This document shows, piece by piece, positions 19,326-29,817 of a stretch of DNA of 64,000 nucleotides. The stretch is from Erwinia billingiae Eb661 (GTDB lineage Bacteria; Pseudomonadota; Gammaproteobacteria; Enterobacterales; Enterobacteriaceae), in assembly GCF_000196615.1 (NCBI RefSeq), contig NC_014306.1, forward strand, positions 1,612,001-1,676,000. Reading direction: 5' to 3'. Position 1 is the first letter of the stretch. Every line of letters begins with the position of its first letter. A program made the position numbers and the translations under genes. The notes under the pieces are model-generated. The model did not search any database. It had not been told where the DNA came from and was given only the letters and a program-made list of their open reading frames with translations.

Positions 19326-20558
19326 TCAGCCCTCCAGCAGGCTGTTAAACGGCTCGATCTCGACCCATTCACCTGCTTCAACGTTGCCACGATCACGCTC
19401 CAGCACGACAAAGCAGTTGGCCTGGCTGAATGAACTGAACACATGGGAACCCTGCGGGCCGGTGGAGTGCACCTCCAGTTCGCCGTCTTCGTTGCGCTGC
19501 ACGAATCCGCGCTGGAAGTCGAGGCGGCCAGGGGATTTTTTCAGCGCGGTTGCCGTTTTCACCGTCTGGCGAGGCGGCAGCGCCGGTCCCTGTTGCCCGG
19601 TCAGTTTTGCCAGCAGTGGCTGAACGAGCTGATAGAAGGTGAGGACGGCGGAAACCGGATTGCCCGGCAGACCGCAGAACCAGCTGTTGGTCAGACGGCC
19701 AAAGGCAAAGGGTTTGCCCGGCTTAATCGCCAGCTTCCAGAAGCTGATTTCGCCTAACTCTTCCAGCATGCTTTTGGTGTAATCCGCTTCGCCCACCGAG
19801 ACGCCACCGCTGCTGATCACTACATCGGCCTGACTGTCGGCCTGGCGGAAAGCCTCACGTAGCGCCTGCCGATCGTCACGGATGATCCCGAGGTCAATCA
19901 CTTCGCAACCCAGCTTGTCCAGCATCAACCGCACGGCAAAGCGATTGGTGTCATAAATCTGTCCTTCCGCCAGCGGCTGGCCGACAGGTTGCAGCTCATC
20001 GCCGGTGGAGAACACCGCGACCCGCAGCTTGCGCAGCACCTTCACGTCTGCCACACCGAGAGACGCCAGCAGCGGCAGTTCGGCGGCACCTAAGCGGATA
20101 CCCTGTTCCAGCACCGTTGCGCCTTGCAGGATGTCATCGCCCGCCAGGCGGATATTTTGCCCTTCGGTGACGTCGGCCAGAATGCGGATCGCATCGCCAT
20201 CCTCGCCGGTCTGTTCCTGCATCACTACGGCTTCAGTGCCGGGCGGCACCGGCGCACCGGTCATAATGCGCAGGCAGGTGCCCGCGGGCCATTCACCTTT
20301 GAACGGGGCGCCGGCAAAGGCTTTACCGGCAATTTTCAGCGGCTGTCTGGCAAGGTCTGCCATTCTTAAGGCGTACCCATCCATCGCCGAGTTCGCAAAC
20401 GGCGGCACGTCAATCGGCGAGGTCACCGCACAGGCGGTGATGCGTCCGACGGCCGCGGACAGCGGCAGGGTTTCCGTCTCTGTCAGCGGGGTAATCGCCG
20501 CCAGCATTTTCGCCAGCGCATCGTCCAGCGAGATCAATCCCGCAGTAAAGGCTTCCAT
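19326..20558 (-). CDS. moeA: Molybdopterin molybdenumtransferase MoeA
   Basis: Inserts molybdate into adenylylated molybdopterin in the last step of molybdenum cofactor synthesis. It is 410 residues, close to the E. coli length. Family patterns are clear: NSAMDGYA near residue 55, [19 protein letters not shown], the FSTGDEL motif, [12 protein letters not shown], and KPGKPFAFG with [10 protein letters not shown]. The ATG at 20558 is preceded by GGAG. It is the first gene of the moeA-moeB operon and divergent from iaaA. Confidence 0.96.
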   Translation of the reverse strand: MEAFTAGLISLDDALAKMLAAITPLTETETLPLSAAVGRITACAVTSPIDVPPFANSAMDGYALRMADLARQPLKIAGKAFAGAPFKGEWPAGTCLRIMTGAPVPPGTEAVVMQEQTGEDGDAIRILADVTEGQNIRLAGDDILQGATVLEQGIRLGAAELPLLASLGVADVKVLRKLRVAVFSTGDELQPVGQPLAEGQIYDTNRFAVRLMLDKLGCEVIDLGIIRDDRQALREAFRQADSQADVVISSGGVSVGEADYTKSMLEELGEISFWKLAIKPGKPFAFGRLTNSWFCGLPGNPVSAVLTFYQLVQPLLAKLTGQQGPALPPRQTVKTATALKKSPGRLDFQRGFVQRNEDGELEVHSTGPQGSHVFSSFSQANCFVVLERDRGNVEAGEWVEIEPFNSLLEG

Positions 20559-20810
20559 AATGTCTCCAGCGTGCCCGAAGCGTCGGGCCGTCATCCAGTC
20601 AGTTGCCATTATTATGGCGTGAATTCGCGGTCTGGTCACGCCTGCACCGAAGGCGGTTATGACATAGAACCTTTCGTTATTATCAGCCAGCGAACATTCT
20701 GCTTTACATCACTTTACAGCCTGCCTATAGTCGAAAACGACGCAGACCTTAACAATTTCATTCTAACTCAGTGTTTTTCATGCTGATTTAGCACCCAGGG
20801 TAATCGGATT

Positions 20811-21773
20811 ATGGCCAGAGCAGTCATCGCGATCCACGGCGGTGCGGGCGCAATTGCCCGCGCCAGCATGAGCGCAGAGAAAGAACAGCATTATATTCAG
20901 GCCCTGTCGGGGATTGTTGCCAGCGGACAGGCGGTGCTGGCGGCGGGTGGCAGCGCGCTAGATGCCGTAACCGAAGCGGTGCGCTTGCTGGAAGAGTGCC
21001 CGCTGTTTAACGCCGGTAAGGGCGCCGTCTTCACCCATCAGGGCACCCACGAGCTGGATGCCTGCGTGATGGATGGCCGCTCGCTGGACGCCGGTGCGGT
21101 TGCCGGGGTGAATACCTTGCGTAATCCGGTACTGGCCGCCCGTGCCGTGCTGGAAAACAGCCCGCACGTGATGTTTATCGGTGAAGGCGCAGAGAAATTT
21201 GCCGCTGAGCACGGGCTGGAACAGGTTCCGCCTGACTTCTTCTCCACGCCTGAGCGCTGGGAACAGCTTCAGCGCGCGCTGCATTCCGATCATGCCGTGC
21301 TCGATCATGATGGCGCGGCGCAAAGCTCTGACGATCCTCTCGATCCGGATCGCAAGTTCGGCACGGTGGGCGCGGTGGCGCTGGATTTATCCGGTAATCT
21401 TGCCGCGGCCACCTCGACCGGCGGCATGACCAACAAACAGGCCGGACGCGTGGGCGACTCGCCGATTGTTGGCGCGGGTTGCTATGCCAATAACGCTAAC
21501 GTTGCGGTCTCCTGTACCGGCACCGGCGAAGTCTTTATGCGCACGCTGGCGGCTTACGATATCGCCGCGCTGATGGAGTACGGCGGCTTGTCGTTAAAAG
21601 AAGCCAGCGATCGCGTGGTGATGGAAAAAATCCGGGTGCTGGGTGGCAGCGGCGGCGTGATCGCCGTCGACCGCGAGGGCAATGTCGCCCTGCCATTCAA
21701 CAGTGAAGGCATGTATCGCGGCTACGGCTATGTGGGTGATGCGCCTAATGTCGGTATTTACCGCGAAGAATAA
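20811..21773 (+). CDS. iaaA: Isoaspartyl peptidase / L-asparaginase IaaA
   Basis: An Ntn hydrolase of 320 residues that cleaves beta-aspartyl dipeptides and asparagine. The precursor is expected to split itself before Thr185 in the GTVGAV motif, giving alpha and beta chains with Thr as the nucleophile. The N-terminal IHGGAG motif and the later TSTGGMTNK and GCYANN patterns fit the family. It starts the iaaA-gsiABCD operon, with ten bases before gsiA, as in E. coli; the operon thus pairs peptide uptake with isopeptide breakdown. Confidence 0.95.
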   Translation: MARAVIAIHGGAGAIARASMSAEKEQHYIQALSGIVASGQAVLAAGGSALDAVTEAVRLLEECPLFNAGKGAVFTHQGTHELDACVMDGRSLDAGAVAGVNTLRNPVLAARAVLENSPHVMFIGEGAEKFAAEHGLEQVPPDFFSTPERWEQLQRALHSDHAVLDHDGAAQSSDDPLDPDRKFGTVGAVALDLSGNLAAATSTGGMTNKQAGRVGDSPIVGAGCYANNANVAVSCTGTGEVFMRTLAAYDIAALMEYGGLSLKEASDRVVMEKIRVLGGSGGVIAVDREGNVALPFNSEGMYRGYGYVGDAPNVGIYREE

Positions 21774-21782
21774 GGAAGCAGG

Positions 21783-23639
21783 ATGCCGGTGATCACGGAC
21801 CTGCCTGCCGGGCAGGTATTATCAGTCAGAAACCTCAGCGTCAGCTTCCGTCAGGAAGAGGGCGTGGTGCAGGCGGTGAAAAACCTGTCGCTGGATGTGC
21901 AGCGCGGTGAGACGCTGGCGATTGTTGGCGAATCAGGTTCCGGGAAATCGGTCACCTCGCTGGCCTTAATGCGGCTGGTGGAGCAGGGCGGTGGCAGCAT
22001 CGACAGCGGCGAAATGTGGCTGCGCAGACGCAACGATCGCATCGTCGATCTGGCCAGCGCGCGCCAATCCCAGCTGCGCACCATTCGCGGTGCGGATATG
22101 GCGATGATTTTCCAGGAGCCGATGACCTCGCTAAACCCGGTGTTCCCGGTGGGCGAGCAAATTGCCGAGTCGATTCGCCTGCATCAGGGGAAAAGCCACC
22201 GCGAGGCGCTGCAGGAAGCCGAGAGAATGCTGGATCTGGTGCGCATCCCGGAAGCGAAAAACGTCCTCACCCGCTTTCCTCATCAACTCTCCGGCGGGAT
22301 GCGGCAGCGGGTGATGATCGCGATGGCGCTCTCCTGTCGTCCGGCGTTGCTGATTGCCGATGAGCCGACCACCGCGCTGGATGTGACCATTCAGGCGCAG
22401 ATATTACAGCTGATCCGCGTGCTGCAGAAAGAGATGCAGATGGGGGTGATTTTTATCACTCACGACATGGGCGTGGTGGCCGAAATGGCCGATCGCGTGC
22501 AGGTGATGTACCGCGGCGATGTGGTGGAAACCGGCACCGTGGACGAGATTTTCAGCTCGCCACAGCAGCCCTACACCAAGGCGTTGCTGGCCGCCGTGCC
22601 GAAACTCGGCTCCATGACTGGCCAGGCGTATCCGGCCAAATTCCCACTGATTTCACTGGAGAGCCGCGACGAAATCGTGGTGCCTCAGGATACCGTTTCA
22701 CCCGACGCGGAGCCGGTGTTGCAGGTTCGCGACCTGGTGACGCGCTTCGATGTCCGTGGCGGCATTTTTAATCGCGTCATCCGCCGGGTTCATGCGGTGG
22801 AGAAGGTCAGTTTTGACCTGCGGCCCGGTGAAACACTGGCGCTGGTGGGCGAATCCGGCTGTGGGAAATCCACCACCGGTCGCTCATTGTTGCGGCTGGT
22901 GGAAAGCCAGGGCGGCACCATTACCTTTGATGGCCAGCGCATCGACACCCTTTCCGGTTCGGCGCTTTCGCATCTGCGGCGGGATATTCAGTTTATTTTT
23001 CAGGATCCCTACGCATCGCTCGATCCCCGGCTGACGGTCGGCTTTTCGATAATGGAACCGCTGCTGGTGCACAAGCTGGCAAAAGGGCAGGCGGCAGAAG
23101 ATCGGGTGGCATGGCTGCTGGAGCGCGTCGGTCTGTTACCTGAACATGCGCGGCGTTATCCGCATGAGTTCTCCGGCGGCCAGCGTCAGCGAATTTGCAT
23201 CGCCCGCGCGCTGGCGCTGAATCCTAAAGTGGTGATTGCCGATGAGTCGGTCTCCGCGCTGGACGTGTCGATTCAGGCGCAAATCGTCAACCTGATGCTG
23301 GATTTGCAGCGTGAATTCGGCATCGCGTTCCTGTTTATTTCCCACGATATGGCGGTCGTCGAGCGCATCAGCCATCGCGTGGCGGTAATGTACCTCGGGC
23401 AGATTGTTGAAATTGGCCCGCGTCAGTCCGTATTTGAAAATCCCCAGCATCCCTACACGCGCAAGCTGATGTCAGCGGTGCCGGTGGCCGATCCCCGCCA
23501 TCGCCGCCGTGAACGAGCGCTGCTGGTGGACGAAATTCCCAGCCCGATCCGTGCCCTTGGGGACGAACCGGTCGTGGCACCGCTGATTGAGGTGAGTGCC
23601 GGACACTATGTTGCCCGTCATGCGATTGGCGGTGCCTGA
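21783..23639 (+). CDS. gsiA: Glutathione ABC transporter ATP-binding protein GsiA
   Basis: The energy-coupling subunit of the glutathione importer, with two ABC domains fused in one chain of 618 residues. Each half has a Walker A (GESGSGKS near 51-58 and GESGCGKS near 357-364) and a signature (LSGGMRQR and FSGGQRQR). Each is followed by the oligopeptide-transporter tail that ends in [16 protein letters not shown] or [16 protein letters not shown]. It is nearly the size of the E. coli protein. A few bases separate it from iaaA. Confidence 0.95.
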   Translation: MPVITDLPAGQVLSVRNLSVSFRQEEGVVQAVKNLSLDVQRGETLAIVGESGSGKSVTSLALMRLVEQGGGSIDSGEMWLRRRNDRIVDLASARQSQLRTIRGADMAMIFQEPMTSLNPVFPVGEQIAESIRLHQGKSHREALQEAERMLDLVRIPEAKNVLTRFPHQLSGGMRQRVMIAMALSCRPALLIADEPTTALDVTIQAQILQLIRVLQKEMQMGVIFITHDMGVVAEMADRVQVMYRGDVVETGTVDEIFSSPQQPYTKALLAAVPKLGSMTGQAYPAKFPLISLESRDEIVVPQDTVSPDAEPVLQVRDLVTRFDVRGGIFNRVIRRVHAVEKVSFDLRPGETLALVGESGCGKSTTGRSLLRLVESQGGTITFDGQRIDTLSGSALSHLRRDIQFIFQDPYASLDPRLTVGFSIMEPLLVHKLAKGQAAEDRVAWLLERVGLLPEHARRYPHEFSGGQRQRICIARALALNPKVVIADESVSALDVSIQAQIVNLMLDLQREFGIAFLFISHDMAVVERISHRVAVMYLGQIVEIGPRQSVFENPQHPYTRKLMSAVPVADPRHRRRERALLVDEIPSPIRALGDEPVVAPLIEVSAGHYVARHAIGGA

Positions 23640-23684
23640 TATTGCTGCACAACAACAACAAGGACTTCAGGAGATGAACGCACA

Positions 23685-25223
23685 ATGATGATTCATAGCA
23701 AACGTAAGTTACTGTTAACCGCAGGTTTATTGAGCAGCTTTGCCGCTGTGCCTGCCTGGGCGGCGAAAGATGCGGTGATCGCGGTGGGTTCCAACTTCAC
23801 GACATTGGATCCCTACGACGCAAACGATACCTTGTCGCAGGCGGTGGCCAAATCTTTCTATCAGGGCCTGTTTGGCTTTGATAAGGACATGAAGCTGGTC
23901 AACGTGCTGGCTGAAAGCTCAGATGCCAGCAAAGATGGCCTGACCTACACCATCAAACTGCGTAGCGGCATCAAATTCCAGGATGGCAGCGATTTCAATG
24001 CCGAAGCGGTGAAGGTCAACCTCGATCGCGCCAGCAATCCTGATAGTCACCTGAAGCGCTACAACCTGTTTAAATCCATCGCGACCACCGAGGTTATCGA
24101 TCCGCTGACGGTGAAAATCACCCTCAAGCAGCCGTTCTCGGCCTTTATCAACACGCTGGCCAGTCCGGCTGCCGCGATGATTTCGCCAACGGCACTGAAG
24201 AAATACGGTAAGGAGATTGGCTTCCACCCGGTCGGTACCGGCCCGTATGAGCTGGATACCTGGAACCAGACCGATTTCGTGAAGGTGAAGAAATTTGCCG
24301 GCTACTGGAAGAAAGGCTATCCCAAGCTGGATACCATCACCTGGCGTCCGGTGGTGGACAACAACACCCGTGCGGCGATGCTGCAAACCGGTGAAGCCAA
24401 CTTTGCCTTCCCAATCCCTTACGAGCAGGCAAAGCTGCTGGAGAAAAACAGCAAGCTGGATCTGGTGACCTCGCCATCCATCATGCAGCGTTACATCAGC
24501 TTTAACGTCACCCAGAAGCCGTTCGATAATCCGAAGGTGCGTGAGGCGATCAACTACGCCATTAACCGTCAGGCGTTGGTGAAAGTGGCGTTTGCCGGTT
24601 ATGCCACGCCAGCAACGGGTATCGTGCCGCCAGCGATCCAGTTCGCCCAGACCTATCCGGCCCCGGAATATAACCCGGCTAAGGCGCGTGAGCTGCTGAA
24701 GGAAGCGGGCTTCCCGAACGGCTTCACTACCACCTTATGGTCATCCCACAACCACAGCACCGCGCAGAAAGTGCTGCAGTTCACTCAGCAGCAGCTGGCT
24801 CAGGTGGGCATTAAAGCCACCCTGACCGCGATGGATGCGGGACAGCGTGCGGCAGAAGTGGAAGACAAAGGGCAGAAAGAGAGCGGTGTGCGGATGTTCT
24901 ACACCGGCTGGTCGGCTTCCACCGGGGAGGCTAACTGGGCACTGACGCCGCTGTTTGCCACCCAGTCCTGGCCGCCAACCATCTTCAACACCGCGTTTTA
25001 CAGTAATGCCAAGGTTGACAGCGATCTGGCCGATGCACTGAAAACCACCGACGGCGAGAAGAAAGCCGCGCTGTACAAAGATGCTCAGGACATTATCTGG
25101 AAAGAGCAGCCCTGGGTACCGCTGGTGGTGGAGAAACTGGTTTCAGCCAACACCAAAAACCTGACGGGCTTCTACGTGATGCCGGACACCTCGTTCAGCT
25201 TTGACGACGCCGATCTGAAGTAA
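23685..25223 (+). CDS. gsiB: Periplasmic glutathione-binding protein GsiB
   Basis: The solute receptor of the importer, 512 residues, same as E. coli GsiB, in solute-binding family 5 (dipeptide/oligopeptide/nickel type). The signal peptide ends at AWA (about residue 26) before AKDAVIAVG. The family pattern [22 protein letters not shown] follows. Two adjacent ATG codons (23685 and 23688) are possible. AGGAG is about ten bases upstream. The gene is followed by a hairpin without a clear U-run before gsiC. Confidence 0.95.
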   Translation: MMIHSKRKLLLTAGLLSSFAAVPAWAAKDAVIAVGSNFTTLDPYDANDTLSQAVAKSFYQGLFGFDKDMKLVNVLAESSDASKDGLTYTIKLRSGIKFQDGSDFNAEAVKVNLDRASNPDSHLKRYNLFKSIATTEVIDPLTVKITLKQPFSAFINTLASPAAAMISPTALKKYGKEIGFHPVGTGPYELDTWNQTDFVKVKKFAGYWKKGYPKLDTITWRPVVDNNTRAAMLQTGEANFAFPIPYEQAKLLEKNSKLDLVTSPSIMQRYISFNVTQKPFDNPKVREAINYAINRQALVKVAFAGYATPATGIVPPAIQFAQTYPAPEYNPAKARELLKEAGFPNGFTTTLWSSHNHSTAQKVLQFTQQQLAQVGIKATLTAMDAGQRAAEVEDKGQKESGVRMFYTGWSASTGEANWALTPLFATQSWPPTIFNTAFYSNAKVDSDLADALKTTDGEKKAALYKDAQDIIWKEQPWVPLVVEKLVSANTKNLTGFYVMPDTSFSFDDADLK

Positions 25224-25242
25224 ACCCCGCTCACGGTGACCG

Positions 25243-25263
25243 CGCCTCCCGATATGGGAGGCG
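25243..25263 (+). other. Hairpin between gsiB and gsiC
   Basis: A perfect 8-bp G+C-rich stem (25243-25250 with 25256-25263) in the 66-base gap. There is no U-run after it, so it is more likely an mRNA-stabilising 3' structure for gsiB than a full terminator. Confidence 0.5.
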
Positions 25264-25289
25264 TGGTTGTCTTAAGCGCAGGATGACGC

Positions 25290-26210
25290 ATGCTCAATTA
25301 TTTTATCAGACGCTTACTGGGACTGATCCCCACACTGCTGATTGTGGCGGTATTGGTGTTCCTGTTTGTACATATGCTGCCGGGCGATCCCGCCAGGCTG
25401 ATTGCCGGTCCAGAAGCCGATGCAACGGTAGTGGCACTGGTTCGTCAGCAGTTAGGCCTCGATCAGCCAATGATCCAGCAGTTCTGGCACTTTATCAGCA
25501 ATGCAGTGCAGGGCGATTTTGGTCAGTCGATGGTATCAAAGCGGCCGGTTTCGGCGGAAATTGCCGCGCGATTTTTACCCACTTTGTGGCTGACGTTAAG
25601 CAGCATGGTGTGGTCAGTGATTTTTGGCATGGGCATCGGCATTACCTCCGCTGTCTGGCGCAACCGCTGGCCAGACCGGCTTGGCATGACGCTGGCCGTT
25701 TCCGGGATTTCGTTCCCGGCATTTGCGCTGGGGATGCTGCTGATGCAGGTGTTCTCGGTTGAATTAGGCTGGCTGCCCACGGTGGGGGCGGACGGCTGGA
25801 AGCACTATATTTTACCGTCCATCACCCTGGGCGCCGCGGTTGCGGCAGTGATGGCGCGCTTTACCCGCGCCTCGTTTGTTGAGGTGATGCAGGAAGATTA
25901 TATGCGCACCGCGCGGGCCAAAGGCGTGCGTGAGACGCTGGTGGTGGTCAAGCACGGCCTGCGCAATGCGATGATCCCGGTGGTCACCATGATGGGCCTG
26001 CAGTTTGGCTTCCTGCTTGGCGGCTCAATTGTGGTGGAAGTAGTATTCAACTGGCCGGGACTGGGGCGTCTGCTGGTGGATTCGGTCGAGATGCGTGATT
26101 ACCCGGTGGTGCAGGCCGAGGTGCTGCTGTTCTCGCTGGAATTTATTCTCATTAACCTGGTTGTGGACATGCTTTACGCCGCCATCAACCCCGCGATTCG
26201 TTACAAATAA
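25290..26210 (+). CDS. gsiC: Glutathione ABC transporter permease GsiC
   Basis: One of the two inner membrane permeases of the importer, 306 residues, six membrane segments in the DppB/OppB pattern. The cytoplasmic EAA-like loop reads [23 protein letters not shown]. The N terminus [17 protein letters not shown] is typical of the DppB family. Nine bases separate it from gsiD, so the two permeases are made together. Confidence 0.95.
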   Translation: MLNYFIRRLLGLIPTLLIVAVLVFLFVHMLPGDPARLIAGPEADATVVALVRQQLGLDQPMIQQFWHFISNAVQGDFGQSMVSKRPVSAEIAARFLPTLWLTLSSMVWSVIFGMGIGITSAVWRNRWPDRLGMTLAVSGISFPAFALGMLLMQVFSVELGWLPTVGADGWKHYILPSITLGAAVAAVMARFTRASFVEVMQEDYMRTARAKGVRETLVVVKHGLRNAMIPVVTMMGLQFGFLLGGSIVVEVVFNWPGLGRLLVDSVEMRDYPVVQAEVLLFSLEFILINLVVDMLYAAINPAIRYK

Positions 26211-26219
26211 GGACCGGCG

Positions 26220-27125
26220 ATGAAAAACTGGCGACGTAGCGCGGCGCTGTCCGCGATGCCAACGATTAACCAACATCGCGTGCGGACACCCTGGCGGGAA
26301 TTCTGGCGGCGATTTAAAAAGCAGCCGGTGGCGATGGTGGCCGGGGTGTTTGTGCTGCTGCTGATTGTGGTGGCGGTGATTGCGCCGTGGATTGTGCCAT
26401 TCGATGCAGAGAACTATTTTGACTACGATCGGCTGACCGAAGGCCCGTCGATGATGCACTGGTTTGGTGTGGATTCGCTCGGTCGCGATATCTTCAGCCG
26501 GGTGCTGACCGGCACGCGCTTGTCGCTAATTTCCGGCTTCTTCTCGGTGGCGATCGGCGCGGCAATTGGCACCTTGCTGGGGCTGCTGGCCGGCTACTAT
26601 GAAGGCTGGTGGGATCGGATCATTATGCGCGTCAGCGATGTGCTGTTCGCCTTTCCGGGGATCCTGCTGGCGCTGGCCGTGGTGGCGATTTTAGGCACGG
26701 GGATGTCCAACGTGATTGTGGCGGTGGCGATCTTCAGTATCCCGGCCTTTGCCCGTCTGGTGCGCGGCAACACGCTGGTGCTGAAGCATATGACGTTTAT
26801 CGAGTCGGCCCGCAGTATTGGTGCCTCCGATTTCACCATCATCATGCGGCATATTCTGCCGGGAACGATTTCATCGATCGTGGTCTATTTCACCATGCGT
26901 ATTGGCACCTCAATCATTACCGCAGCCAGCCTGTCGTTCCTTGGATTGGGCGCACAGCCGCCGACGCCGGAATGGGGGGCGATGCTCAATGAAGCCCGTG
27001 CCGATATGGTGATGGCCCCGCACGTGGCGATTTTCCCCAGCCTGGCGATCTTCCTGACGGTGCTGGCGTTCAATCTGCTGGGGGATGGCCTGCGCGATGC
27101 GCTGGATCCTAAACTGAAGACCTGA
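26220..27125 (+). CDS. gsiD: Glutathione ABC transporter permease GsiD
   Basis: The second permease of the glutathione importer, 301 residues, DppC/OppC family. The N terminus has the Trp/Arg-rich cytoplasmic tail ([14 protein letters not shown]) and the periplasmic [16 protein letters not shown] pattern that marks the family. The EAA loop is in [22 protein letters not shown]. Last recognised gene of the gsi operon; a DUF4385 gene follows 77 bases later on the same strand. Confidence 0.95.
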   Translation: MKNWRRSAALSAMPTINQHRVRTPWREFWRRFKKQPVAMVAGVFVLLLIVVAVIAPWIVPFDAENYFDYDRLTEGPSMMHWFGVDSLGRDIFSRVLTGTRLSLISGFFSVAIGAAIGTLLGLLAGYYEGWWDRIIMRVSDVLFAFPGILLALAVVAILGTGMSNVIVAVAIFSIPAFARLVRGNTLVLKHMTFIESARSIGASDFTIIMRHILPGTISSIVVYFTMRIGTSIITAASLSFLGLGAQPPTPEWGAMLNEARADMVMAPHVAIFPSLAIFLTVLAFNLLGDGLRDALDPKLKT

Positions 27126-27202
27126 TGTCGCTGAGTGCGTGCCCTGTCGGCGCGCGCTGCAGATTTCTGTGCCATGCTTGCTTCTTTCTTAGTGGGGTGG
27201 CA

Positions 27203-27652
27203 ATGAAAGAATTCGACTATCAGCAGGATTTCAAAACAATCGACTTTCGTAAGCATCCCGAGTTGTATCAGGTGGGGCGCGGGGAACAGGGCGTGTTAAT
27301 GGTTGAGCCCTATAAAAGTGAGATCCTACCGCACTGGCGGTTTAAGACACCGGATATTGCGCAGGTGTCAGCCACGGCGATCATGGCGCTTTTTGAGCAG
27401 TATCGGAAAAATGATGAGTTTGTCGGCATGGATATGGCCCGCAAATTTATCCAGATGGGCTACACCCGCGCCAGACGCTATGCCAACCATAAGGGCGGGA
27501 AGAAATACGATGAGAAGCGCGAGCTGTTGCCCTTCGAGCTGAACGAAGAAAAGGCGGCCTCAGCGGCGATTTTCAAAGGGTATTGGGACCAGATCCGCGC
27601 CGATAAAGACTATCTTCAGCGCAAAAAACAGCATCAAAAAGAGTACGGCTAA
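27203..27652 (+). CDS. DUF4385-type protein of unknown function
   Basis: A 149-residue, highly charged, probably cytoplasmic protein without signal peptide or membrane segment. Sequence character matches my memory of the DUF4385 family: HPELYQVGRGEQGVLMVEPYKSEILPHWRF near the start and GMDMARKFIQMGYTRARRYA in the middle. I chose ATG 27203, preceded by GTGGGGTGG; the longer frame upstream is not supported. It lies 77 bases after gsiD with no terminator between, so it may be read with the gsi operon. Function is not known. It is not part of the E. coli gsi operon. Confidence 0.75.
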   Translation: MKEFDYQQDFKTIDFRKHPELYQVGRGEQGVLMVEPYKSEILPHWRFKTPDIAQVSATAIMALFEQYRKNDEFVGMDMARKFIQMGYTRARRYANHKGGKKYDEKRELLPFELNEEKAASAAIFKGYWDQIRADKDYLQRKKQHQKEYG

Positions 27653-27663
27653 CGCGGAAAGTG

Positions 27664-27695
27664 AAAAGGGCCAGCCCATTCCGGCCGGCCCTTTT
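27664..27695. terminator. Bidirectional terminator between the DUF4385 gene and rimO
   Basis: A perfect 9-bp stem (27664-27672 with 27687-27695) with A-run on one side and T-run on the other serves both converging genes. Confidence 0.8.
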
Positions 27696-27703
27696 GGCAG
27701 GTA

Positions 27704-29032
27704 TTAAATCTTGGACGCCCACAGGTCGTATTCGTCGGCGTTATCCACCTTCACACGCACCACATCGCCTGGCTTCAGGGATTTCTCGCCGTTGAGATAG
27801 ACGGCACCGTCAATCTCAGGTGCATCAGCCATACTGCGGCCAATCGCCCCTTCTTCATCCACTTCATCGATGATTACCAGAATTTCACGACCGACTTTTT
27901 CCTGCAAACGTTCGGCGGAGATCGCCTGCTGCAGCTGCATAAAGCGATCGTAACGTTCTTCCTTCACCGACTCCGGTACCGGATCCGGCAGCTGATTGGC
28001 GGTCGCGCCTTCAACCGGGCTGTATTTGAAGCAGCCGACGCGATCCAGACGCGCTTCCTTCAGGAAGTCGAGCAGCATCTGGAAGTCTTCTTCCGTTTCG
28101 CCAGGGAAACCGACGATAAAGGTCGAACGCAGCGTCAGGTCCGGGCAAATTTCGCGCCAGCGCTTAATGCGCTCCAGCGTACGTTCAACGGCACCCGGGC
28201 GCTTCATCAGCTTCAGGATGCGCGGGCTGGCGTGCTGCAGCGGGATATCCAGGTAAGGCAGCAGTTTCCCTTCCGCCATTAGTGGAATGACATCGTCCAC
28301 GTGCGGGTACGGGTAAACGTAGTGCAGACGCACCCACACGCCCAGTTTAGCCAGCTGTTCGCACAGGCTGACCATGCTGGTTTTTACCGGCGATCCATTC
28401 CAGAAACCGGTACGGTGTTTCACGTCCACGCCGTAAGCCGAAGTATCCTGGGAGATCACCAGCAGCTCCTTCACGCCGGCTTCAGCCAGACGCTTGGCTT
28501 CATCCAGCACCGAGCCAATCGGACGGCTGTCCAGATCGCCACGCATGGAAGGGATGATGCAGAAAGTACAGCGGTGGTTACAGCCTTCTGAAATCTTCAG
28601 GTAAGCGTAATGGCGCGGCGTCAGCTTCACGCCCTGTTCCGGCACCAGGCTCAGGAACGGGTTATGCGCTGGCTTAGGCACATAGCGGTGGACGTGCGAC
28701 AGCACCTGCTCATAGCTGTGCGGTCCGGTGATTTCCAGCACCTTTGGATGCACTTCACGGATCTGGTTCTCTTTCGCACCGAGGCAGCCGGTGACGATCA
28801 CCTTACCGTTTTCATTCAGCGCTTCGCCGATCGCTTCCAGCGATTCTTGTACAGCGCTGTCGATGAATCCGCAGGTGTTGACGATGACGATTTCGGCATC
28901 GTCATAACGTGGAACCACTTCATAGCCTTCGGTGCGCAGCTCGGTGAGGATGCGTTCAGAGTCGACCAGATTTTTCGGACAGCCGAGAGAAACAAATCCG
29001 ACACGCGGCGCCATAGTTGTATTTTGCGACAT
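27704..29032 (-). CDS. rimO: Ribosomal protein uS12 methylthiotransferase RimO
   Basis: A radical-SAM enzyme that adds a methylthio group to Asp89 of ribosomal protein S12. It is 442 residues, one more than in E. coli. The auxiliary cluster cysteines are C18, C54 and C83, the radical-SAM cluster is C151/C155/C158 (CNHRCTFC), and a TRAM domain forms the last 65 residues. Only a few N-terminal residues differ from E. coli. It is monocistronic here, followed by the shared terminator. Confidence 0.97.
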   Translation of the reverse strand: MSQNTTMAPRVGFVSLGCPKNLVDSERILTELRTEGYEVVPRYDDAEIVIVNTCGFIDSAVQESLEAIGEALNENGKVIVTGCLGAKENQIREVHPKVLEITGPHSYEQVLSHVHRYVPKPAHNPFLSLVPEQGVKLTPRHYAYLKISEGCNHRCTFCIIPSMRGDLDSRPIGSVLDEAKRLAEAGVKELLVISQDTSAYGVDVKHRTGFWNGSPVKTSMVSLCEQLAKLGVWVRLHYVYPYPHVDDVIPLMAEGKLLPYLDIPLQHASPRILKLMKRPGAVERTLERIKRWREICPDLTLRSTFIVGFPGETEEDFQMLLDFLKEARLDRVGCFKYSPVEGATANQLPDPVPESVKEERYDRFMQLQQAISAERLQEKVGREILVIIDEVDEEGAIGRSMADAPEIDGAVYLNGEKSLKPGDVVRVKVDNADEYDLWASKI

Positions 29033-29282
29033 TACTCATTTCCTGTTTTGCACAGCAATTTTGCGCGGGATTCTACCCATCTCTACGTAGAATTTATACA
29101 GCAATATGAAGTGTAGGGGGATTCTTCTGACCGACGGGCATTCCCGGCCGGATTGAGGGAGATCAAAACAAGCGGGATTAGGGGCGGCATTTGTTTGATT
29201 TGCTGGGATTTTGACCGGTATAACAGTGGCTGCAAACAGTATTGTTGAGGCTGTTGGCGTTATCAATGGACAGTGACAAGTT

Positions 29283-29612
29283 ATGGTAGACAGCATTGAA
29301 CAGCGGGTTATCGAATTCGTGACCCGCCGGAGTGGCGTGTATATGTTCAGGAAGAAGAAATACGAGACCTACACCGCGTCCTCAAGCATTCATTTTGACG
29401 TGAAGTTAGATCAGGATGATGTTGAAGAATTGATCGATGACTTCTCGGAAGAATTCAATGTGGATATGTCCAGCTTCCATATTGAAACCTATTATCCTGA
29501 CGTTCATTTTTCCTGGAATCCCTTTAATAAATCCGAACCGGTGGATATTCCCGATTTCACGGTCGGAATGTTGATCGATTCAGCAAAAGCCGGAAAATGG
29601 TTGTATGACTAG
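29283..29612 (+). CDS. DUF1493-like small protein
   Basis: A 109-residue acidic protein with no signal peptide or membrane helix. The pattern of a basic segment (RKKKYE) followed by DDVEELIDDFSEEFNVDMSS and YYPD fits the DUF1493 family as I recall it; members resemble acyl-carrier folds but have no agreed function. By hand count it is about 44% G+C, lower than its neighbours. It has no close ribosome site apart from weak purines, and it sits alone between rimO (divergent) and a lipoprotein gene. Family assignment is moderate. Confidence 0.6.
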   Translation: MVDSIEQRVIEFVTRRSGVYMFRKKKYETYTASSSIHFDVKLDQDDVEELIDDFSEEFNVDMSSFHIETYYPDVHFSWNPFNKSEPVDIPDFTVGMLIDSAKAGKWLYD

Positions 29613-29642
29613 CTTAAATTAGCGCAGAACGCGCGGCTTAGG

Positions 29643-29762
29643 TTAATCCCACAGGAATGTGAGCCCCATTGCAAAGGCAAGAATTGAGCAGGGTACGAGT
29701 AAAAGTATGGCGACATAACGTTTACTCTTACGCTTTCTGGTGATGCGCGGAAGACGCGCTAT
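29643..29762 (-). other. Candidate 39-codon small membrane-protein ORF without a standard start
   Basis: On the minus strand a frame closed by TAA (29643-29645) encodes a strongly basic N terminus (RITRKRKSKRY) followed by a hydrophobic helix (VAILLLVPCSILAFAMGLTFLW) and a final Asp. This is the layout of single-pass small membrane proteins. The only codon near the expected start is ATA (29760-29762), ten bases after AAGGA, with a TGA just two codons upstream. It could be a gene with a rare AUA start, a start-codon mutant, or chance. I cannot name it. Confidence 0.4.
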
Positions 29763-29817
29763 GCTTCAGTTGTCCTTACGTTTTTTTGCCTAATCCTCTG
29801 TGAAAAAGGAACACCCC

